A stretch of 64,000 bases of DNA from Streptomyces albus subsp. albus (GTDB lineage Bacteria > Actinomycetota > Actinomycetes > Streptomycetales > Streptomycetaceae), in the NCBI RefSeq assembly GCF_000725885.1, contig NZ_JODR01000032.1:8431-72430 (forward strand). The letters are read 5' to 3'. The notes under the pieces are model-generated. The model saw only the letters and a list, made by a program, of their open reading frames with translations, was not told where the DNA came from and did not search any database. Each line of letters begins with the position of its first letter. Position 1 is the first letter of the stretch. A program made the position numbers and the translations under genes. Positions 44,701-53,841 of the stretch are shown here, in pieces.

Positions 44701-45051
44701 CTGCGCACCGACCCGCGGTTCTCCCTCATGCCGAAATTCCTCAAGACCGAGATCCTGGCCGGCATCCTCGTCGAACTCATCCAACTTGCCGGGCGCGCGC
44801 GCCGCGGCGGCACCCCCGTCGAGCTCTACCTGGTCGACCACGCCTTCTTCAACCAGCAGTTGGGCTGCGACTTCCCCCGCCTGCTGCGCACCTACTACGG
44901 ACAACTCGATTCCAGAGAGCAGGACCTCCTGCGCCGCGTCTACGGCTCCACGCTCACCGCCTGGCTCGACCTCGCCCACAGCGAGAACCTGCTGCCCAGC
45001 CCCATCACCCTCATCCCCGCCCCGAACGGGGACGACCAAGGACCTGAGTGA
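41761..45051 (+). CDS. DinG/XPD-like SF2 helicase of the pPIWI_RE island
   Basis: 1096 residues from the GTG at 41761, which overlaps the previous stop (GTGA). Walker A NAPTGVGKS with Lys253; Walker B IIDEVDAF with Asp451-Glu452. Between them lie Cys348, Cys367, Cys387 and Cys393 (the last two in LCPRMGIC), followed by the TNHLNLI motif: the placing of the Fe-S cluster domain of XPD/DinG helicases. The C-terminal motor has LQLAGRARRGG-like IQLAGRARRGG. The N-terminal ~230 residues have no recognised fold and match the 'Z'-type extension position. It likely unwinds DNA at an R-loop or DNA-RNA hybrid. Confidence 0.78.
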   Translation: MRAGDVREALQRCAIAACLALSEQYFAFGTVEGRRGVPLDFAQMFASRRTDVWEKWTSLPRAEYELVGRLWQTLKQEGDLAQPESFREAALEYAVSPAALFRIPDASDADEARWLVACHAQEPLTLAEHLVQEAEGYRASLEGQLPTAGEGLWSFGRDRLYTVEIPASEKNAFVAPVRLRTEPFLEEARLTREAVMERVVGQAAAWPETFGWKPGLLQGFFDRLTDACGRTAAELRLPAGAMTLLNAPTGVGKSVLMRDAAHLLAASGQGPVLIVVGRIREGLNTAEQLAADNELVEETACTVRDAAERAGKPLRVVPWVASSSIDDQAQLALAQGREDRFERFAGGCEMTGWQVDGPRLDRTTLPCTRLEWVDGPVEPEGGGKHLCPRMGICRRFEHIRQAADADIIVTNHLNLIRGRCKVPVEVDGDRVVSNMSVLEFVLRRCRVVIIDEVDAFQSTWCTDGAQEFTLISRGRGHAGRLEEVDRHRGGLSALENLLVTGPLMEARRLSETFLDNILTGHLYLESEQERQNRPGSGWYMVGKKDAELCRALTGARADAEVTEDVHQAYLALFPGERTSAELPEGWQPLADQIGQALAGKIPGTHRSRKLAVFKDSIARLLAEAPFNVPASQRAALVNDLLVRAWLGALHNELHTLKWSVLPLLGQLNAATDLVSTMGLITRDEPIPYGPLGQNLYGFKLDKNASGTGRLSLQSLSGDPHTSTVCLGDTVALATAGVRRSVLGLSATAFFPRAALQHVHTLPAYVMTDATDGAVTAHAGSVSATDAGWQPISIGGVEERRKPSELRTLAERLWHTRLSSHLEKAACNDRRRELALLAGNSYFHAEVMATGIAAACGRPEWVAVLVSNRGSSTRAVALPEGVVRVTIDQLEDLPATHPRVKVVCAPISVVSRGLNILIPHTDLSALASVWVGVRPITHLHEPAVMYASINACGIAAGTLSPDPAAMLASQRIAAVRHRELLLRTDPRFSLMPKFLKTEILAGILVELIQLAGRARRGGTPVELYLVDHAFFNQQLGCDFPRLLRTYYGQLDSREQDLLRRVYGSTLTAWLDLAHSENLLPSPITLIPAPNGDDQGPE

Positions 45052-47825
45052 TGCCCCAGAACACCACCCGCATGTCGCTGCTGGCCAGTCCTCTCACCTC
45101 TGATCTGATGGGCACAGCGTGGCTGTACCGCTTCCCGGACAAGATCGAACACGAGTGGAACAAGCTGCGTGCCATCTACCGGGGCAAAACCGGGTCGAAG
45201 GCCAATCTGCCCTATGCCGCACTGCTGACGGTGCTCCGCGCCAGCGGCTCCACCAGCGCCTCCCTCTCCCCGACCAGCAAGAAGAACCCACCCCAGTTCC
45301 TCGCCCTCTCCACAAAACTGCCGGCAGTGCACCTGCGCGCCGTGGTGGCCTTGTGGGAGCAGGCCCTGCTCCAGACTCCGCCGGACGAAATCTCCCTCGC
45401 CTACAGCAGCAGCCTGGCCGATCTGTTCGCCTCCGTGGAGCCCGAACAGGTGGCCATCTGGGACCACGTCAGCATCGGACAGCGCGCCGTGGACGCAGAC
45501 GGCTGGGTGTGGGACGCGGCCAGCTGGAACCTCGCCTCCCTGGTCACCAAGACCGACCTGAAGGTTGACGGCCGCACCATTCCACTGCGTCCGGACACCG
45601 GAAACAACGTCATGGTCTGGGACACCGAGCACCTGTGGTCGAACAACTGGCTCGACGCCCGCCCCGCCAAGGAGAAGACCAACGACAGCGCCAAGAACAC
45701 GGCCGAAGAGATCTTGCAGCCGGAGGGGTGGAAGATCAGGCGGCACTATGCCGCCCTCCGGGTGGAGGTAGCGATGAAATCGCTGCACTCGCTGCCAAAA
45801 CCTCTGGTGGTCCTGACACCCCGCGTCTCCCGGCTGAGCAACACAATCAACGGCGCCCGCACCGCCTGGTGGGCGCCGCGCTCCCCCAGCCGCCCCCTGC
45901 TCTGCCTGCGCCTGGGCGGCAAGGGCCAGTACACGCACCTGGAGCACACCAGCCGTCTGGCTCTGGACGCCTGGGTGCGGCTGATGGACGAGCCCGTCTT
46001 CCCCCGCAACCCCCAGGACACCGAATTCCTGCCCGCAGGCGCCATGGATCTGTCCGGCGAGCCCGGCCACTTCCGCGCGCTCATCCCCTTCTCGACATCG
46101 TTCCCCATCGGCAAAGGCGTCGGCCTGCACACCGTCACCGCCCTGGCCGACCACCTGGCCACCGTCACCGGCCAGAACCTCATCCACGGCACGCGTGTCC
46201 CCACGGTCCTCTCTGTGGCCGCCCGGAAGACCGAGTACGGCCGTGATACCACGCTGCTCGACGCCACCGACCTCAAAGACATCATGGCCGCCGCAGGCTG
46301 CTCGAAGCTGCGCGTCCTGGCCCTGTACGAGCACCAGGAAATGCGCACCCGCATGCAGCGTCTGCTGGCCTACCACTTCAACCGGCCCGACCTCGCCGAC
46401 GGCATGCCCGACGACAAAATCGTTCACCTGGGCTGCCACACCGAGGTGCTGCTGCACCGGGCCCCAGAACTGCTGGCCCACGGCCGCCACCATGACCGGC
46501 GCGGCGCACTCACCGACGCACTGCCCGGCCTCGCAGCAGAAAACACCGGGATCCTGGCCCTGGTCGAGACCGAATACGACGCAAAAGAGTGGGGCCGCCA
46601 GCGCCGAGCGGCCCGCCGAGGGGAGGAAGGCGCCCTCGACCCCTACGAACTGGACGCCAAGCCGGAGGTATCCCGGCATCTTGCACGCCACGGCGTCATC
46701 GCTCAGTTCCTCACCCCCGAAACCAAGAAACGGCGCTCGAAGAAAAAAGCCCGCGAGGCCACCTCCCCGCTGGAGACCCTCGGCAGGGAACTTGACGCGG
46801 ACTATCCCGGACACCACGCCATCGGAGACATGCTGCGCTCCGCCGGCCTGGTCCATCCACGCCTGACCCGCACCATCTCCGCCAAAGGCGGCCTCCAGGA
46901 CCGTGTCGCCCACCTCGGCCTGCACATGCGCGCCCAGCTCGGCGACAAGCACCGCACCCGCACCGAGGAACCCAAGCTCATGTGGATCCTCACCGCGTTC
47001 GTACCCGTTGGCGAACACTGGAACGCCCTCGCATACCTGCCCGCCAGCCGAGACGGTAGCGGCGGCTGGTGCAACTACGCCCGCGCCCAGGCACTGTCGC
47101 GCAGCCGCCCCATCCCCGAAGGCAGCCGCGGCGACGAAACTCTTCCCCGACGCATCGACCAGGCCCTGTACGAGCTGAGCCGACACCTTGAGAACGGCTA
47201 CGTCCTCTACGTCTCCGGTGACTCCACCCGGCCCGTCTGGCCACTGCTGGCCAACAAGAACGCCGACCTGCACCCCGACGACGACGGCTGCGCCAACGGC
47301 AGGCCTGCCCTGCCCGGCGCCACACTCGCACCCGAACACCGGCCACGCGCGATCATCCGCACCACCTCCAGCGCCGGCCCGAGCATCCCCCTGCCCGCGG
47401 TCTTCCACGAGATCGACGAAGACGGAAACGTCAGCGACGGCGACAAGACCAGCAACGCTCTCTTCCAACTCAACGACACCGCCACCACATTCATCATGAG
47501 CCGCCGCCCCCAACAGATGGACGGCAAAACCCCCTCTGCCAAGTCCGGGCGCACGCAGAGCCGTTGGGCATGCGACGACAAAGAGCAGCAGGCCGAGACC
47601 TGGTACAACCTCACCGCCACCGAGATCGCCGTCATCCAGCACCCCCACGGGGAAGAACCACTCCCCTACGCCCTGACCGCAGCCCGGCTGTGCAACCACG
47701 CCCTGGCCTGGGAACACCGCACCCGCCACCCCCTGCCCGTCCACGCCGGCATCCAGATGGACAAAAACCACCCCGCATACCGCCGCACCATCGACTGGGA
47801 CACCGACGACGACGCCACTGACTGA
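45048..47825 (+). CDS. pPIWI_RE family protein (PIWI-like RNase H fold)
   Basis: 925 residues, the usual size range, with ATGA overlap to the helicase. The N-terminal ~300 residues correspond to the DUF3962-like region; the centre (VLALYEHQEMRTRMQRLL) is a likely MID domain; the C-terminal half holds strands ILALVETEYDA, GYVLYVSGDSTRPVWPLL and the terminal helix region TWYNLTATEIAVIQ, ALTAARLCNHALAWEH, LPVHAGIQMDKNHP that is typical of the RNaseH_pPIWI_RE domain ends. I cannot confirm all catalytic acids. The family was proposed to bind guide-target hybrids in conflict systems. Identification rests on this C-terminus plus the two partner genes. Confidence 0.75.
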   Translation: MMPQNTTRMSLLASPLTSDLMGTAWLYRFPDKIEHEWNKLRAIYRGKTGSKANLPYAALLTVLRASGSTSASLSPTSKKNPPQFLALSTKLPAVHLRAVVALWEQALLQTPPDEISLAYSSSLADLFASVEPEQVAIWDHVSIGQRAVDADGWVWDAASWNLASLVTKTDLKVDGRTIPLRPDTGNNVMVWDTEHLWSNNWLDARPAKEKTNDSAKNTAEEILQPEGWKIRRHYAALRVEVAMKSLHSLPKPLVVLTPRVSRLSNTINGARTAWWAPRSPSRPLLCLRLGGKGQYTHLEHTSRLALDAWVRLMDEPVFPRNPQDTEFLPAGAMDLSGEPGHFRALIPFSTSFPIGKGVGLHTVTALADHLATVTGQNLIHGTRVPTVLSVAARKTEYGRDTTLLDATDLKDIMAAAGCSKLRVLALYEHQEMRTRMQRLLAYHFNRPDLADGMPDDKIVHLGCHTEVLLHRAPELLAHGRHHDRRGALTDALPGLAAENTGILALVETEYDAKEWGRQRRAARRGEEGALDPYELDAKPEVSRHLARHGVIAQFLTPETKKRRSKKKAREATSPLETLGRELDADYPGHHAIGDMLRSAGLVHPRLTRTISAKGGLQDRVAHLGLHMRAQLGDKHRTRTEEPKLMWILTAFVPVGEHWNALAYLPASRDGSGGWCNYARAQALSRSRPIPEGSRGDETLPRRIDQALYELSRHLENGYVLYVSGDSTRPVWPLLANKNADLHPDDDGCANGRPALPGATLAPEHRPRAIIRTTSSAGPSIPLPAVFHEIDEDGNVSDGDKTSNALFQLNDTATTFIMSRRPQQMDGKTPSAKSGRTQSRWACDDKEQQAETWYNLTATEIAVIQHPHGEEPLPYALTAARLCNHALAWEHRTRHPLPVHAGIQMDKNHPAYRRTIDWDTDDDATD

Positions 47826-48399
47826 CTCATCGGAAGACGCCAGGCACCCTCAGACTCGACTGCCCAGTGGCCGGGCCATCGGCAGTCCTCCAGTAACAAC
47901 CGGGCCGCCTGCGCCCCAGGGCTTCCGCTGCCACCACATGACAGCCCTGGGGCGCCGCGGTCCCTCTCGCACGCCATCCGATCGGGTGATGCAATCCGCC
48001 GGCCGCACGCCACGCACTGCGCCTGATAGGCGGCACGTGTTCTCCCTCCTCGCCCGCTACCGCACCGGCGCCCCGGACAGGCCGAAATCACCCCCGTCCG
48101 ACATCAGCGCGCGCACCCCCGACGGTGAGAAGACGCCCATGCGCTGCTGGCTCCAGGAGCACTCATGCCAAAGCTCTCAGCCAGGAAGGCTTCACCGCCG
48201 CCGAGACCGAGGTAGTGCAAGAGGATGCCGAAGCCGCGCGACGCTGACACTCTGCTGGTGCACACAGCGGAGTGACCTGGGCCCTGCGAGAGACGTCGAA
48301 CCTGACGTCACTTTCGGGAGCGAGCCTCGTTGCGGATATGACCAGGCTGCCGGCCCGGTCAACAGCACCAGTTCTGCTCTCGCTCCTGGCAAGGTCGAA
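47826..48399. other. Gene-poor stretch after the pPIWI_RE operon
   Basis: 574 bases without a supported gene. Between about 48175 and 48245 a frame reads LSQEGFTAAETEVVQEDAEA and stops, possibly the tail of a decayed regulator. No repeat array or guide-like RNA gene recognised. Confidence 0.35.
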
Positions 48400-48912
48400 A
48401 TGATCGATATTACCGATTCCGTCGTGAGGACCCTCGAAGCCGCCTCCCGGCTTCGTCCCACTCCCGGCTTTGTCAACGGCGACGAGTATGCGGAGTGGTA
48501 TGTCGAGGCGTCCTCCCAGCTCCTACTGGCCCTTGCCGACCTGGCACACGCCCAGGGCGAACCTCAGCTGGCCAAGCAGCTTGAGCTGTTCTCTCACCCG
48601 CTCTGCATGGAACCCTTGGACGCCGTTCTGCCCACCGAGGCCATGCCGAAAAAATGGTGCTTCAACCCGGTCGAGACCGCAGGCACACCGTGTGCCATGC
48701 ACACGCCCGAGCGCGCGGCCGACCTCGGCCGCTGCACATGGACAGGCGACGGCGCCCTCCGGATGTGCCGGACGGAGCCCGCCCCAGGCGACGACCGTTG
48801 CAAGAGGCACGCTGAGTTCTGCCGGGCGGTCAAGGTAGACGGCGCGGTCTGCGGCCGACCCCGTTGCACGATCCCCAAACACCGGATGGCGCCGGTGCCC
48901 GGCACGTACTGA
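48400..48912 (+). CDS. Cys-rich hypothetical protein, 170 aa
   Basis: ATG at 48400. N-terminal half helical (YVEASSQLLLALADLAHAQ); C-terminal half has repeated Cys/His patterns: KWCFNPVETAGTPCAMH, GRCTWTGDGALRMC, DRCKRHAEFC and GAVCGRPRC, at least nine cysteines likely binding two or more zinc ions. It follows the pPIWI_RE operon by 575 bases on the same strand. No family recognised. Confidence 0.6.
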   Translation: MIDITDSVVRTLEAASRLRPTPGFVNGDEYAEWYVEASSQLLLALADLAHAQGEPQLAKQLELFSHPLCMEPLDAVLPTEAMPKKWCFNPVETAGTPCAMHTPERAADLGRCTWTGDGALRMCRTEPAPGDDRCKRHAEFCRAVKVDGAVCGRPRCTIPKHRMAPVPGTY

Positions 48913-49317
48913 ATCTGCGGGCACTCGGTTCACGCCCCCGCGTACGCTGCCTGGCCGGGAAAAGTGCCGCCCTCAGCGGGGGAAGTGAGGCAGCTGGCAG
49001 CAGCCCGCTCGCTGAAAGCACGGACAGTGCACCTGCGGGAACAGAAGCGCCGGGGCCGTCGCAACGACTCGGGCTCGTGAGGACAGCCACCGTCAGGCCA
49101 GCCTGTCGTCATGGCGCCCCGTTCATGGGCCGGCACAGTGGCAGCCTGCGCGGGAGCTGGTGCACCCGGCTCACTCCCTCACCGCCGCCTTGCTCCCGGC
49201 ATGAACCTGCCAATCGTGTGCCGTAGCGGTGCGCGTCAACGCCCGTACGGACGCTCTCGTCGACGAGCGCCGCGTGCCGCAGTCACGCACCCGGCGGAGG
49301 GCGGTAAGCATGGGCCA
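48913..49317. other. Intergenic stretch containing one repeat copy
   Basis: 405 bases without a supported gene; it contains the left copy of an approximately 97-bp direct repeat described separately. Confidence 0.4.
49075..49172. repeat. Left copy of a ~97-bp direct repeat
   Basis: Shares roughly 85-90% identity with 54791-54887 in the same orientation, starting at tcgtgaggacagcca and ending near agctggtgc. The copies are 5.7 kb apart. Neither lies in a supported gene. Confidence 0.7.
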
Positions 49318-49785
49318 ATGACCTACAGGTTCACCGTCCACTTCCTCCTCGGCATGGAAGACGGCTGCGTCGGTCCCTTCGCTGAAGGCGATCGCTCCTC
49401 GGAAGCCCTCGAATACGTCGAGTCCTTTCTGCACATCGTCGTCACCTCCCTTGGCGCCCAGGAGGCCGGCGTCTGGTTCGCCGCGGCTGGCAGGGCCTCC
49501 GCCCGGGAGAGGAGAGCGCACGCTGCGCACTTCGGCTTCGCGCACTACCTATCGGTGGAACTGGGCACGGTCGAGGAGACCGTGTCCCGGGTGGCCGCAT
49601 GGCAAGCGCTGCTGGCCGTCCGCAACATGCTCGACCGCACGGGAGCAGAGCTGGAGCACGTGATGGATTGCGCGATCCGGGCAACAAAGAAGATCGACTG
49701 CCGGAAGAAGCCAACGAACGCCTTGACAACCCTCAGCTCCCGCCAGGAGCCCCGCCGATCGGAGTCCGTTTTGGAACCGGCATGA
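49318..49785 (+). CDS. Hypothetical protein, 155 aa
   Basis: ATG at 49318. Features: a strand-rich start YRFTVHFLLGMEDGC, then EALEYVESFLHIVVTSLGAQ and VSRVAAWQALLAVRNMLD helices, and a basic end ATKKIDCRKK. No known domain. It is followed by IS982-like debris. Confidence 0.55.
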   Translation: MTYRFTVHFLLGMEDGCVGPFAEGDRSSEALEYVESFLHIVVTSLGAQEAGVWFAAAGRASARERRAHAAHFGFAHYLSVELGTVEETVSRVAAWQALLAVRNMLDRTGAELEHVMDCAIRATKKIDCRKKPTNALTTLSSRQEPRRSESVLEPA

Positions 49786-49974
49786 CGCTGGCTCCCAGGC
49801 GAGCCTTTCGGCCTACGGCCCGACGCTGCCCCGCCAGGTGCTCGGAACGCTCACTGCAGGCCTGGTGGAACTCACGCTGGTGTCCGGTCGGCTCTCATCG
49901 TTCGCCTCAATCAGCTAGACGAGTAGTTCCGAATGCGGGGATCTCAGAAGGGGGAGGGTGCCCAACATCGGCCT

Positions 49975-50500
49975 GTAACGACCGATTTGGACGCCCTCCT
50001 GACGGCACTGTATGTGCATGTCGATGACCGTTTGAGGACCCCGCGGTGGCGTGGGCTTCCGCCCCGGCTGACCGATGCCGAACCGGTGACCCTGGCAGTG
50101 GCCCAGCCATGCTCGGCTTCCACTGCGAGGCCCGCTGGCTGCGCTTCGCCCACGCCCACCTGCACGGGATGTTCCCGCCTTTGCCCCGGCGCCCCGCCTG
50201 CAACAAGCGTCTGCGGACCGCTTTGCCACTGGTCAAACGGGCGATCCGGTCATCGGCAGCGGACCTGTGACTGGACGACGTGTGGATCGTGGACTCCACC
50301 CCGGTGGAGTACGCCCGCTCCCGCGAGACCGTCAAGCGCTCCGACCTGGTCGGCTGGGGGAACTACGGCTACTGCCGCTCCCACTCCCGCTTCTACTGGC
50401 GTTCGAAGCTGCACCTGGTGTGCAGCCCGGCCGGGCTGCCCGTCACCCGGGCCCTGGTCAACCCCGAAGATCGACGAACGGCAGGTCCTGGCCCCCCTTG
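49975..50500 (+). pseudogene. IS982-like transposase remnant with several frameshifts
   Basis: Pieces in three frames follow the order of IS982-family transposases: TDLDALLTALYVHVDDRL and TDAEPVTLAVAQ; then LGFHCEARWLRFAHAHLHGMF and CNKRLRTALPL; then LDDVWIVDSTPVEYARSRETVKRSDLVGW, NYGYCRSHSRFYWR and LHLVCSPAGLPV; last KIDERQVLAPL. The first catalytic Asp (VDSTPV) remains but the frame is broken at least three times. No terminal inverted repeats identified. Confidence 0.7.
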
Positions 50501-50502
50501 GA

Positions 50503-50887
50503 GGAAGGCATCTTCAGTGACGGGGACGAGCAGGCGGAACTGACGCCGGAGATGCAGCGGGAGCTGGCGACGGTACTGGCCATGGTGATCACCGGTGGTG
50601 CGGATCACCGGGTGGTGGAGATGCCCGGACCGGACGGCAGCACCGGCTTCACTGTCGTGGCCGCCTGCGCAGCCGACGACCCGGAAAAGCTGCGGGAGAT
50701 CCGCGAAGGCCTTCACCGCTGGGCCGCCGAACGGAAGCCATCGACGCGGACCGGGACAGTATCGCCCGCGCCAGCGCGCCGGACGAAACCGACCGAAGGG
50801 CTGAGTCCCGCGCCCGCGCACGACGCACTGCCGCCGTGGGTGCAAGAGCCGTTCGGCCAATGCCGGAAGAAGCCGCCCTCTCGTTGA
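50503..50887 (+). pseudogene. 5'-truncated paralogue of the 53842-54285 gene
   Basis: Fused directly to the IS982-like remnant. The segment LTPEMQRELATVLAMVITGG, HRVVEMPGPDGSTGF, AADDPEKLREIREGLHRWAAE aligns with LSVEVQRELARILAMMLTGG, HRVVEMPGPDGSSGF, AADDPARLAQMQAGLQAWADE of the intact protein at 53842. The first ~65 residues are missing and the C-terminal 40 are unrelated Pro-rich sequence. Confidence 0.7.
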
Positions 50888-51484
50888 GCTGGCACCGCCC
50901 TATCTGTGAGAGGCGGACGTGCCATGGGGACACGAAGAAAGGGCGGCGGCACCGTACGGTCAACCGCAGGCCCCGGCCCACCGGCAGTCGTGCGAGGTTG
51001 ACAAGTTGAGGTAGAGCCACTGGCTTTGGGCTTCAAGTCTCCCTTCCGGTTCTTCGTGCGCAGGTTGATCAGGTAGGCGAGGCAGGGCACGGGACAGCCG
51101 CGCGGTGCGCGAGGTCGCCGACGTACTGGCGTGGTGACCGATGCGCCGATGACTTCATGGGCAAGGGAGCGCGGCCGGACGTGCGCAAGCGGTGGGGTAG
51201 GTACAACGGGGAAATCCTGTATGAGGCCACAAGAGGTGGGAGATCAGCTGGAGGAGGAGACGCTCACGGAGTACCTCTCCCGTGTCGTACCCAGCGGCGA
51301 GCAGGTCTTTTGATGAGGCACATGCTGCTGGCTTGATCGGCACCAGTGCCGTACGGCACGGCTTCACATCCATCCGAGCAGGGCACGCCAGCCCGGACCG
51401 TCCGTTCCCCACGGGCTGACCGGCAGGTATACCCGATGATGGTGGCCGCTCGGACAACCGACAAACAATGCTGGGAGTACGCAC
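50888..51484. other. Gene-poor stretch
   Basis: About 600 bases, no supported gene or repeat seen. Confidence 0.35.
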
Positions 51485-53113
51485 ATGACGGTGGAGGCCG
51501 GCACACAGCAGGAGCGCGTCGTGGGGCGGGTGTGGACGGTGCGGCTGGACCCTTACGGCCGCCCCTCCGCCGGCACGGTGAGGCTCTCCTGCTCCCGCCC
51601 GGCCTGCCCCGATGAGCGCTTCGGCAGCGCCGCTGCGGGGCGCAAGGCCGCGATCGGTCACATCAACATGCACCTGGCGCTCATCCGCGAGGGTGGGGGA
51701 CCGCGCGGCGGGGCGTGGTGTGCGTGTCGCGCCGCCGACTGTGCCTGGCACGCCCCCGATCCCACCGCAGGAGGGCGCGGTGGGGTGCGGCGGACAGCGG
51801 AGTTGGAGCGGTGCGGCGGTTCGGTGGTGCTGACGGTGTATGCGGACCGTGCCGGGCGGCTGTGGCGGATCGCGGAGATGTGCGCGCGCTGCGCGGCGGC
51901 CACTACCGACTGCCGCGTCCTGGACACCGCCCCACCCCCAGCCCGCACCGCACCAGCCAGAGCAGGCCAGGTGCCGGACGGCCCGGCAGGACAGCGGGAG
52001 CCGGCGGGCGCCGCCGGCAAGAACGACGTCGTGGCAGTCTTCTCGCACCGCGGCCCCTCCCCTGCGGCCGGGCTTCCCTCTCCAGCCGTCGGGACCGCTC
52101 CCCTCCCTGGGGCCCGTGCCGGATCATCGGCAGGCACGTCCCGGCGGGCGAAGATCGCGCAGCGGATCGTGCCACACGATCTGCAGCCCGATGACCTGCG
52201 GGCGGAACTCATCGAGCTCGGGGATGCCTTCCGCGCCTACCAGGAGCGCCCCGAGCCAGACCTCGCTCTCCTGGCCGGGCTGCACGAGCGCAAAGCCGCT
52301 GCTTTCCAGAGGTGGGCCGGCGTAAGCGGCGACGGCTCCCTGCTCCATGAGGCGAAGCGTGCGCAGAAGGCAGCGCGGACCACCCTCGAGATGCACAAGA
52401 ACCGCAGCGGCCGGCCCAGCGGCGACACCGCGGGTGACAGCGTGCCGCAGGTGGAATGGCTGCTGACCCGGCAACAGGCCGGGCACGCCCGTACCGTGCT
52501 GGACTACGTCACCGCCCACGCCCCGCACCCCGAAGCCGGGACGCACTTGGCGGTGCTGATGCTCACCCTGCGGGCCGCCCGCGCCGGCACCGGGAACATC
52601 ACCGGCCAGGATCTGACCGGCTGGCTGCAAGACGACACCGAGCAGGTCCTGGAGCGGCTGGCCACAGGCGGCTGGCTGCGCCTGCCCGGCACCGTCGGCG
52701 AAGCCCTGGCCTCCCGGCCCGAGAACCCCACCACAGTCACCGTCCCCTCACTACTGCCCGACCGGCCCCGCCCGTTCACCTTCGGCAAGACCACCCGCTC
52801 ACGCATCTCCGGCTGGGCCCAGAAAGCCGCAGGCGACCGGAAGATCCGCAAGAAGAAACTGAGCGCCGCCACCCGGCTCCTGGCCCTCTACACCGCCGCC
52901 CACGCCCGACCCGACGGCCACCTCGGACTTGCCGGCCACGGCGGGCTCCGCCTGGATGAGGCCGCCGCCTTCTGCGCCCTGCCTCCCAAGGCAATCACCG
53001 AGCACGCCGAGCTGCTGACCGCTGCCGACTGGCTCACCGAAGCCGACACCAGCCAAGGAACCCTGCGCGGACGGCTCGCCGAACGCATCCTGCCGCTGGG
53101 CGGCCGACTGTGA
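51485..53113 (+). CDS. Hypothetical accessory protein, 542 aa
   Basis: ATG with GGGAG eight bases upstream. The N-terminal 110 residues contain paired cysteines (LSCSRPACP, WCACRAADCAW, CARCAAATTDC) that could bind zinc. A Pro/Ala linker follows, then a C-terminal region of winged-helix-like repeats: QAGHARTVLDYVTAHAPHPE, NITGQDLTGWLQDDTEQVLE, LAATRLLALYTAAHA-type helices and LDEAAAFCALPPKAITEHAE. This recalls replication or regulatory proteins of linear plasmids, but I recognise no family. Confidence 0.6.
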   Translation: MTVEAGTQQERVVGRVWTVRLDPYGRPSAGTVRLSCSRPACPDERFGSAAAGRKAAIGHINMHLALIREGGGPRGGAWCACRAADCAWHAPDPTAGGRGGVRRTAELERCGGSVVLTVYADRAGRLWRIAEMCARCAAATTDCRVLDTAPPPARTAPARAGQVPDGPAGQREPAGAAGKNDVVAVFSHRGPSPAAGLPSPAVGTAPLPGARAGSSAGTSRRAKIAQRIVPHDLQPDDLRAELIELGDAFRAYQERPEPDLALLAGLHERKAAAFQRWAGVSGDGSLLHEAKRAQKAARTTLEMHKNRSGRPSGDTAGDSVPQVEWLLTRQQAGHARTVLDYVTAHAPHPEAGTHLAVLMLTLRAARAGTGNITGQDLTGWLQDDTEQVLERLATGGWLRLPGTVGEALASRPENPTTVTVPSLLPDRPRPFTFGKTTRSRISGWAQKAAGDRKIRKKKLSAATRLLALYTAAHARPDGHLGLAGHGGLRLDEAAAFCALPPKAITEHAELLTAADWLTEADTSQGTLRGRLAERILPLGGRL

Positions 53114-53224
53114 CGCACTCATCGAACCGCGGAGCCCCCGGGATTTTCGGCCCGAGGCCGACATGACCGGGGTTGCGGTCCTCGGCGGCACGGAGGCCAC
53201 GTCCGTGGCGCCCCGCCCGTCCCT

Positions 53225-53700
53225 GCGCGCTGACGGTCGAGCGTCCAGCCTTCCGCCCGCTCCTTCCCGGTGGGAGTGGGGCACTCGTGCTACCGGTCGC
53301 TTCCCTCTCTTACGGTCAGCGGGCAGGCCAAGCCTTTCCGCCCACTTCTTCACTATCTGCGCCGTCACTCCCATCTGACGCGCTACGGCGGCCACGCTCA
53401 GCCCAGGGTCGTCCCACATTCGGCGGACGTCACCCTCGACTCCGCATCCGGCTGGCAGGGCGAGCAGGCCTCACGCCCTCAGTCAACGCCCGCAACACCA
53501 CATCCCGCGGCACGCCCCGCGACCGCGAGGCGCGGAACAGCTCGCGGGGCCCGTGGGCGCGGCCGAGTATCTGGTCGGGCCGCGCGCACGCGCCGGCCGC
53601 CGGCGCGTGTTTATGCCCGGCCGGGCAGGCTCGGTGCTGTGCCTCGAAGGCGCGGCGCGTCTTCTTCCTGCACCACTGAATCCGTTCCTGACCGGGTGTG
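53225..53700 (-). pseudogene. Possible TniQ/TnsD-like C-terminal remnant
   Basis: Two minus-strand frames join with one frameshift: HGPRELFRASRSRGVPRDVV, LRALTEG, then GDVRRMWDDPGLSVAAVARQ, MGVTAQIVKKWAERLGLP. The helix-turn-helix followed by LGLP and the spacing to an upstream Cys/His-rich part (CRKK, HRACPAGHKH) suggest a TnsD/TniQ-type C-terminus, though any HTH protein would also fit. Confidence 0.3.
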
Positions 53701-53841
53701 TTGCGCATCAGCATCCCCGCACGTACTCGACCGGACGCGGCGAGCGCCCACCTGCTGGGACTGTTGCACTCACCCGGGACAGCACGAGTGCGATGGGCGC
53801 GCGATTGGACTGCGGGCCGTCTCCCGCCGCAGGCTGGAGAA

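Noticed and set aside
48930..49136. Short frame beginning MTTGWP also found in the right repeat copy
   Set aside because: The similarity is explained by the DNA repeat itself; the frames diverge outside it and lack good starts.
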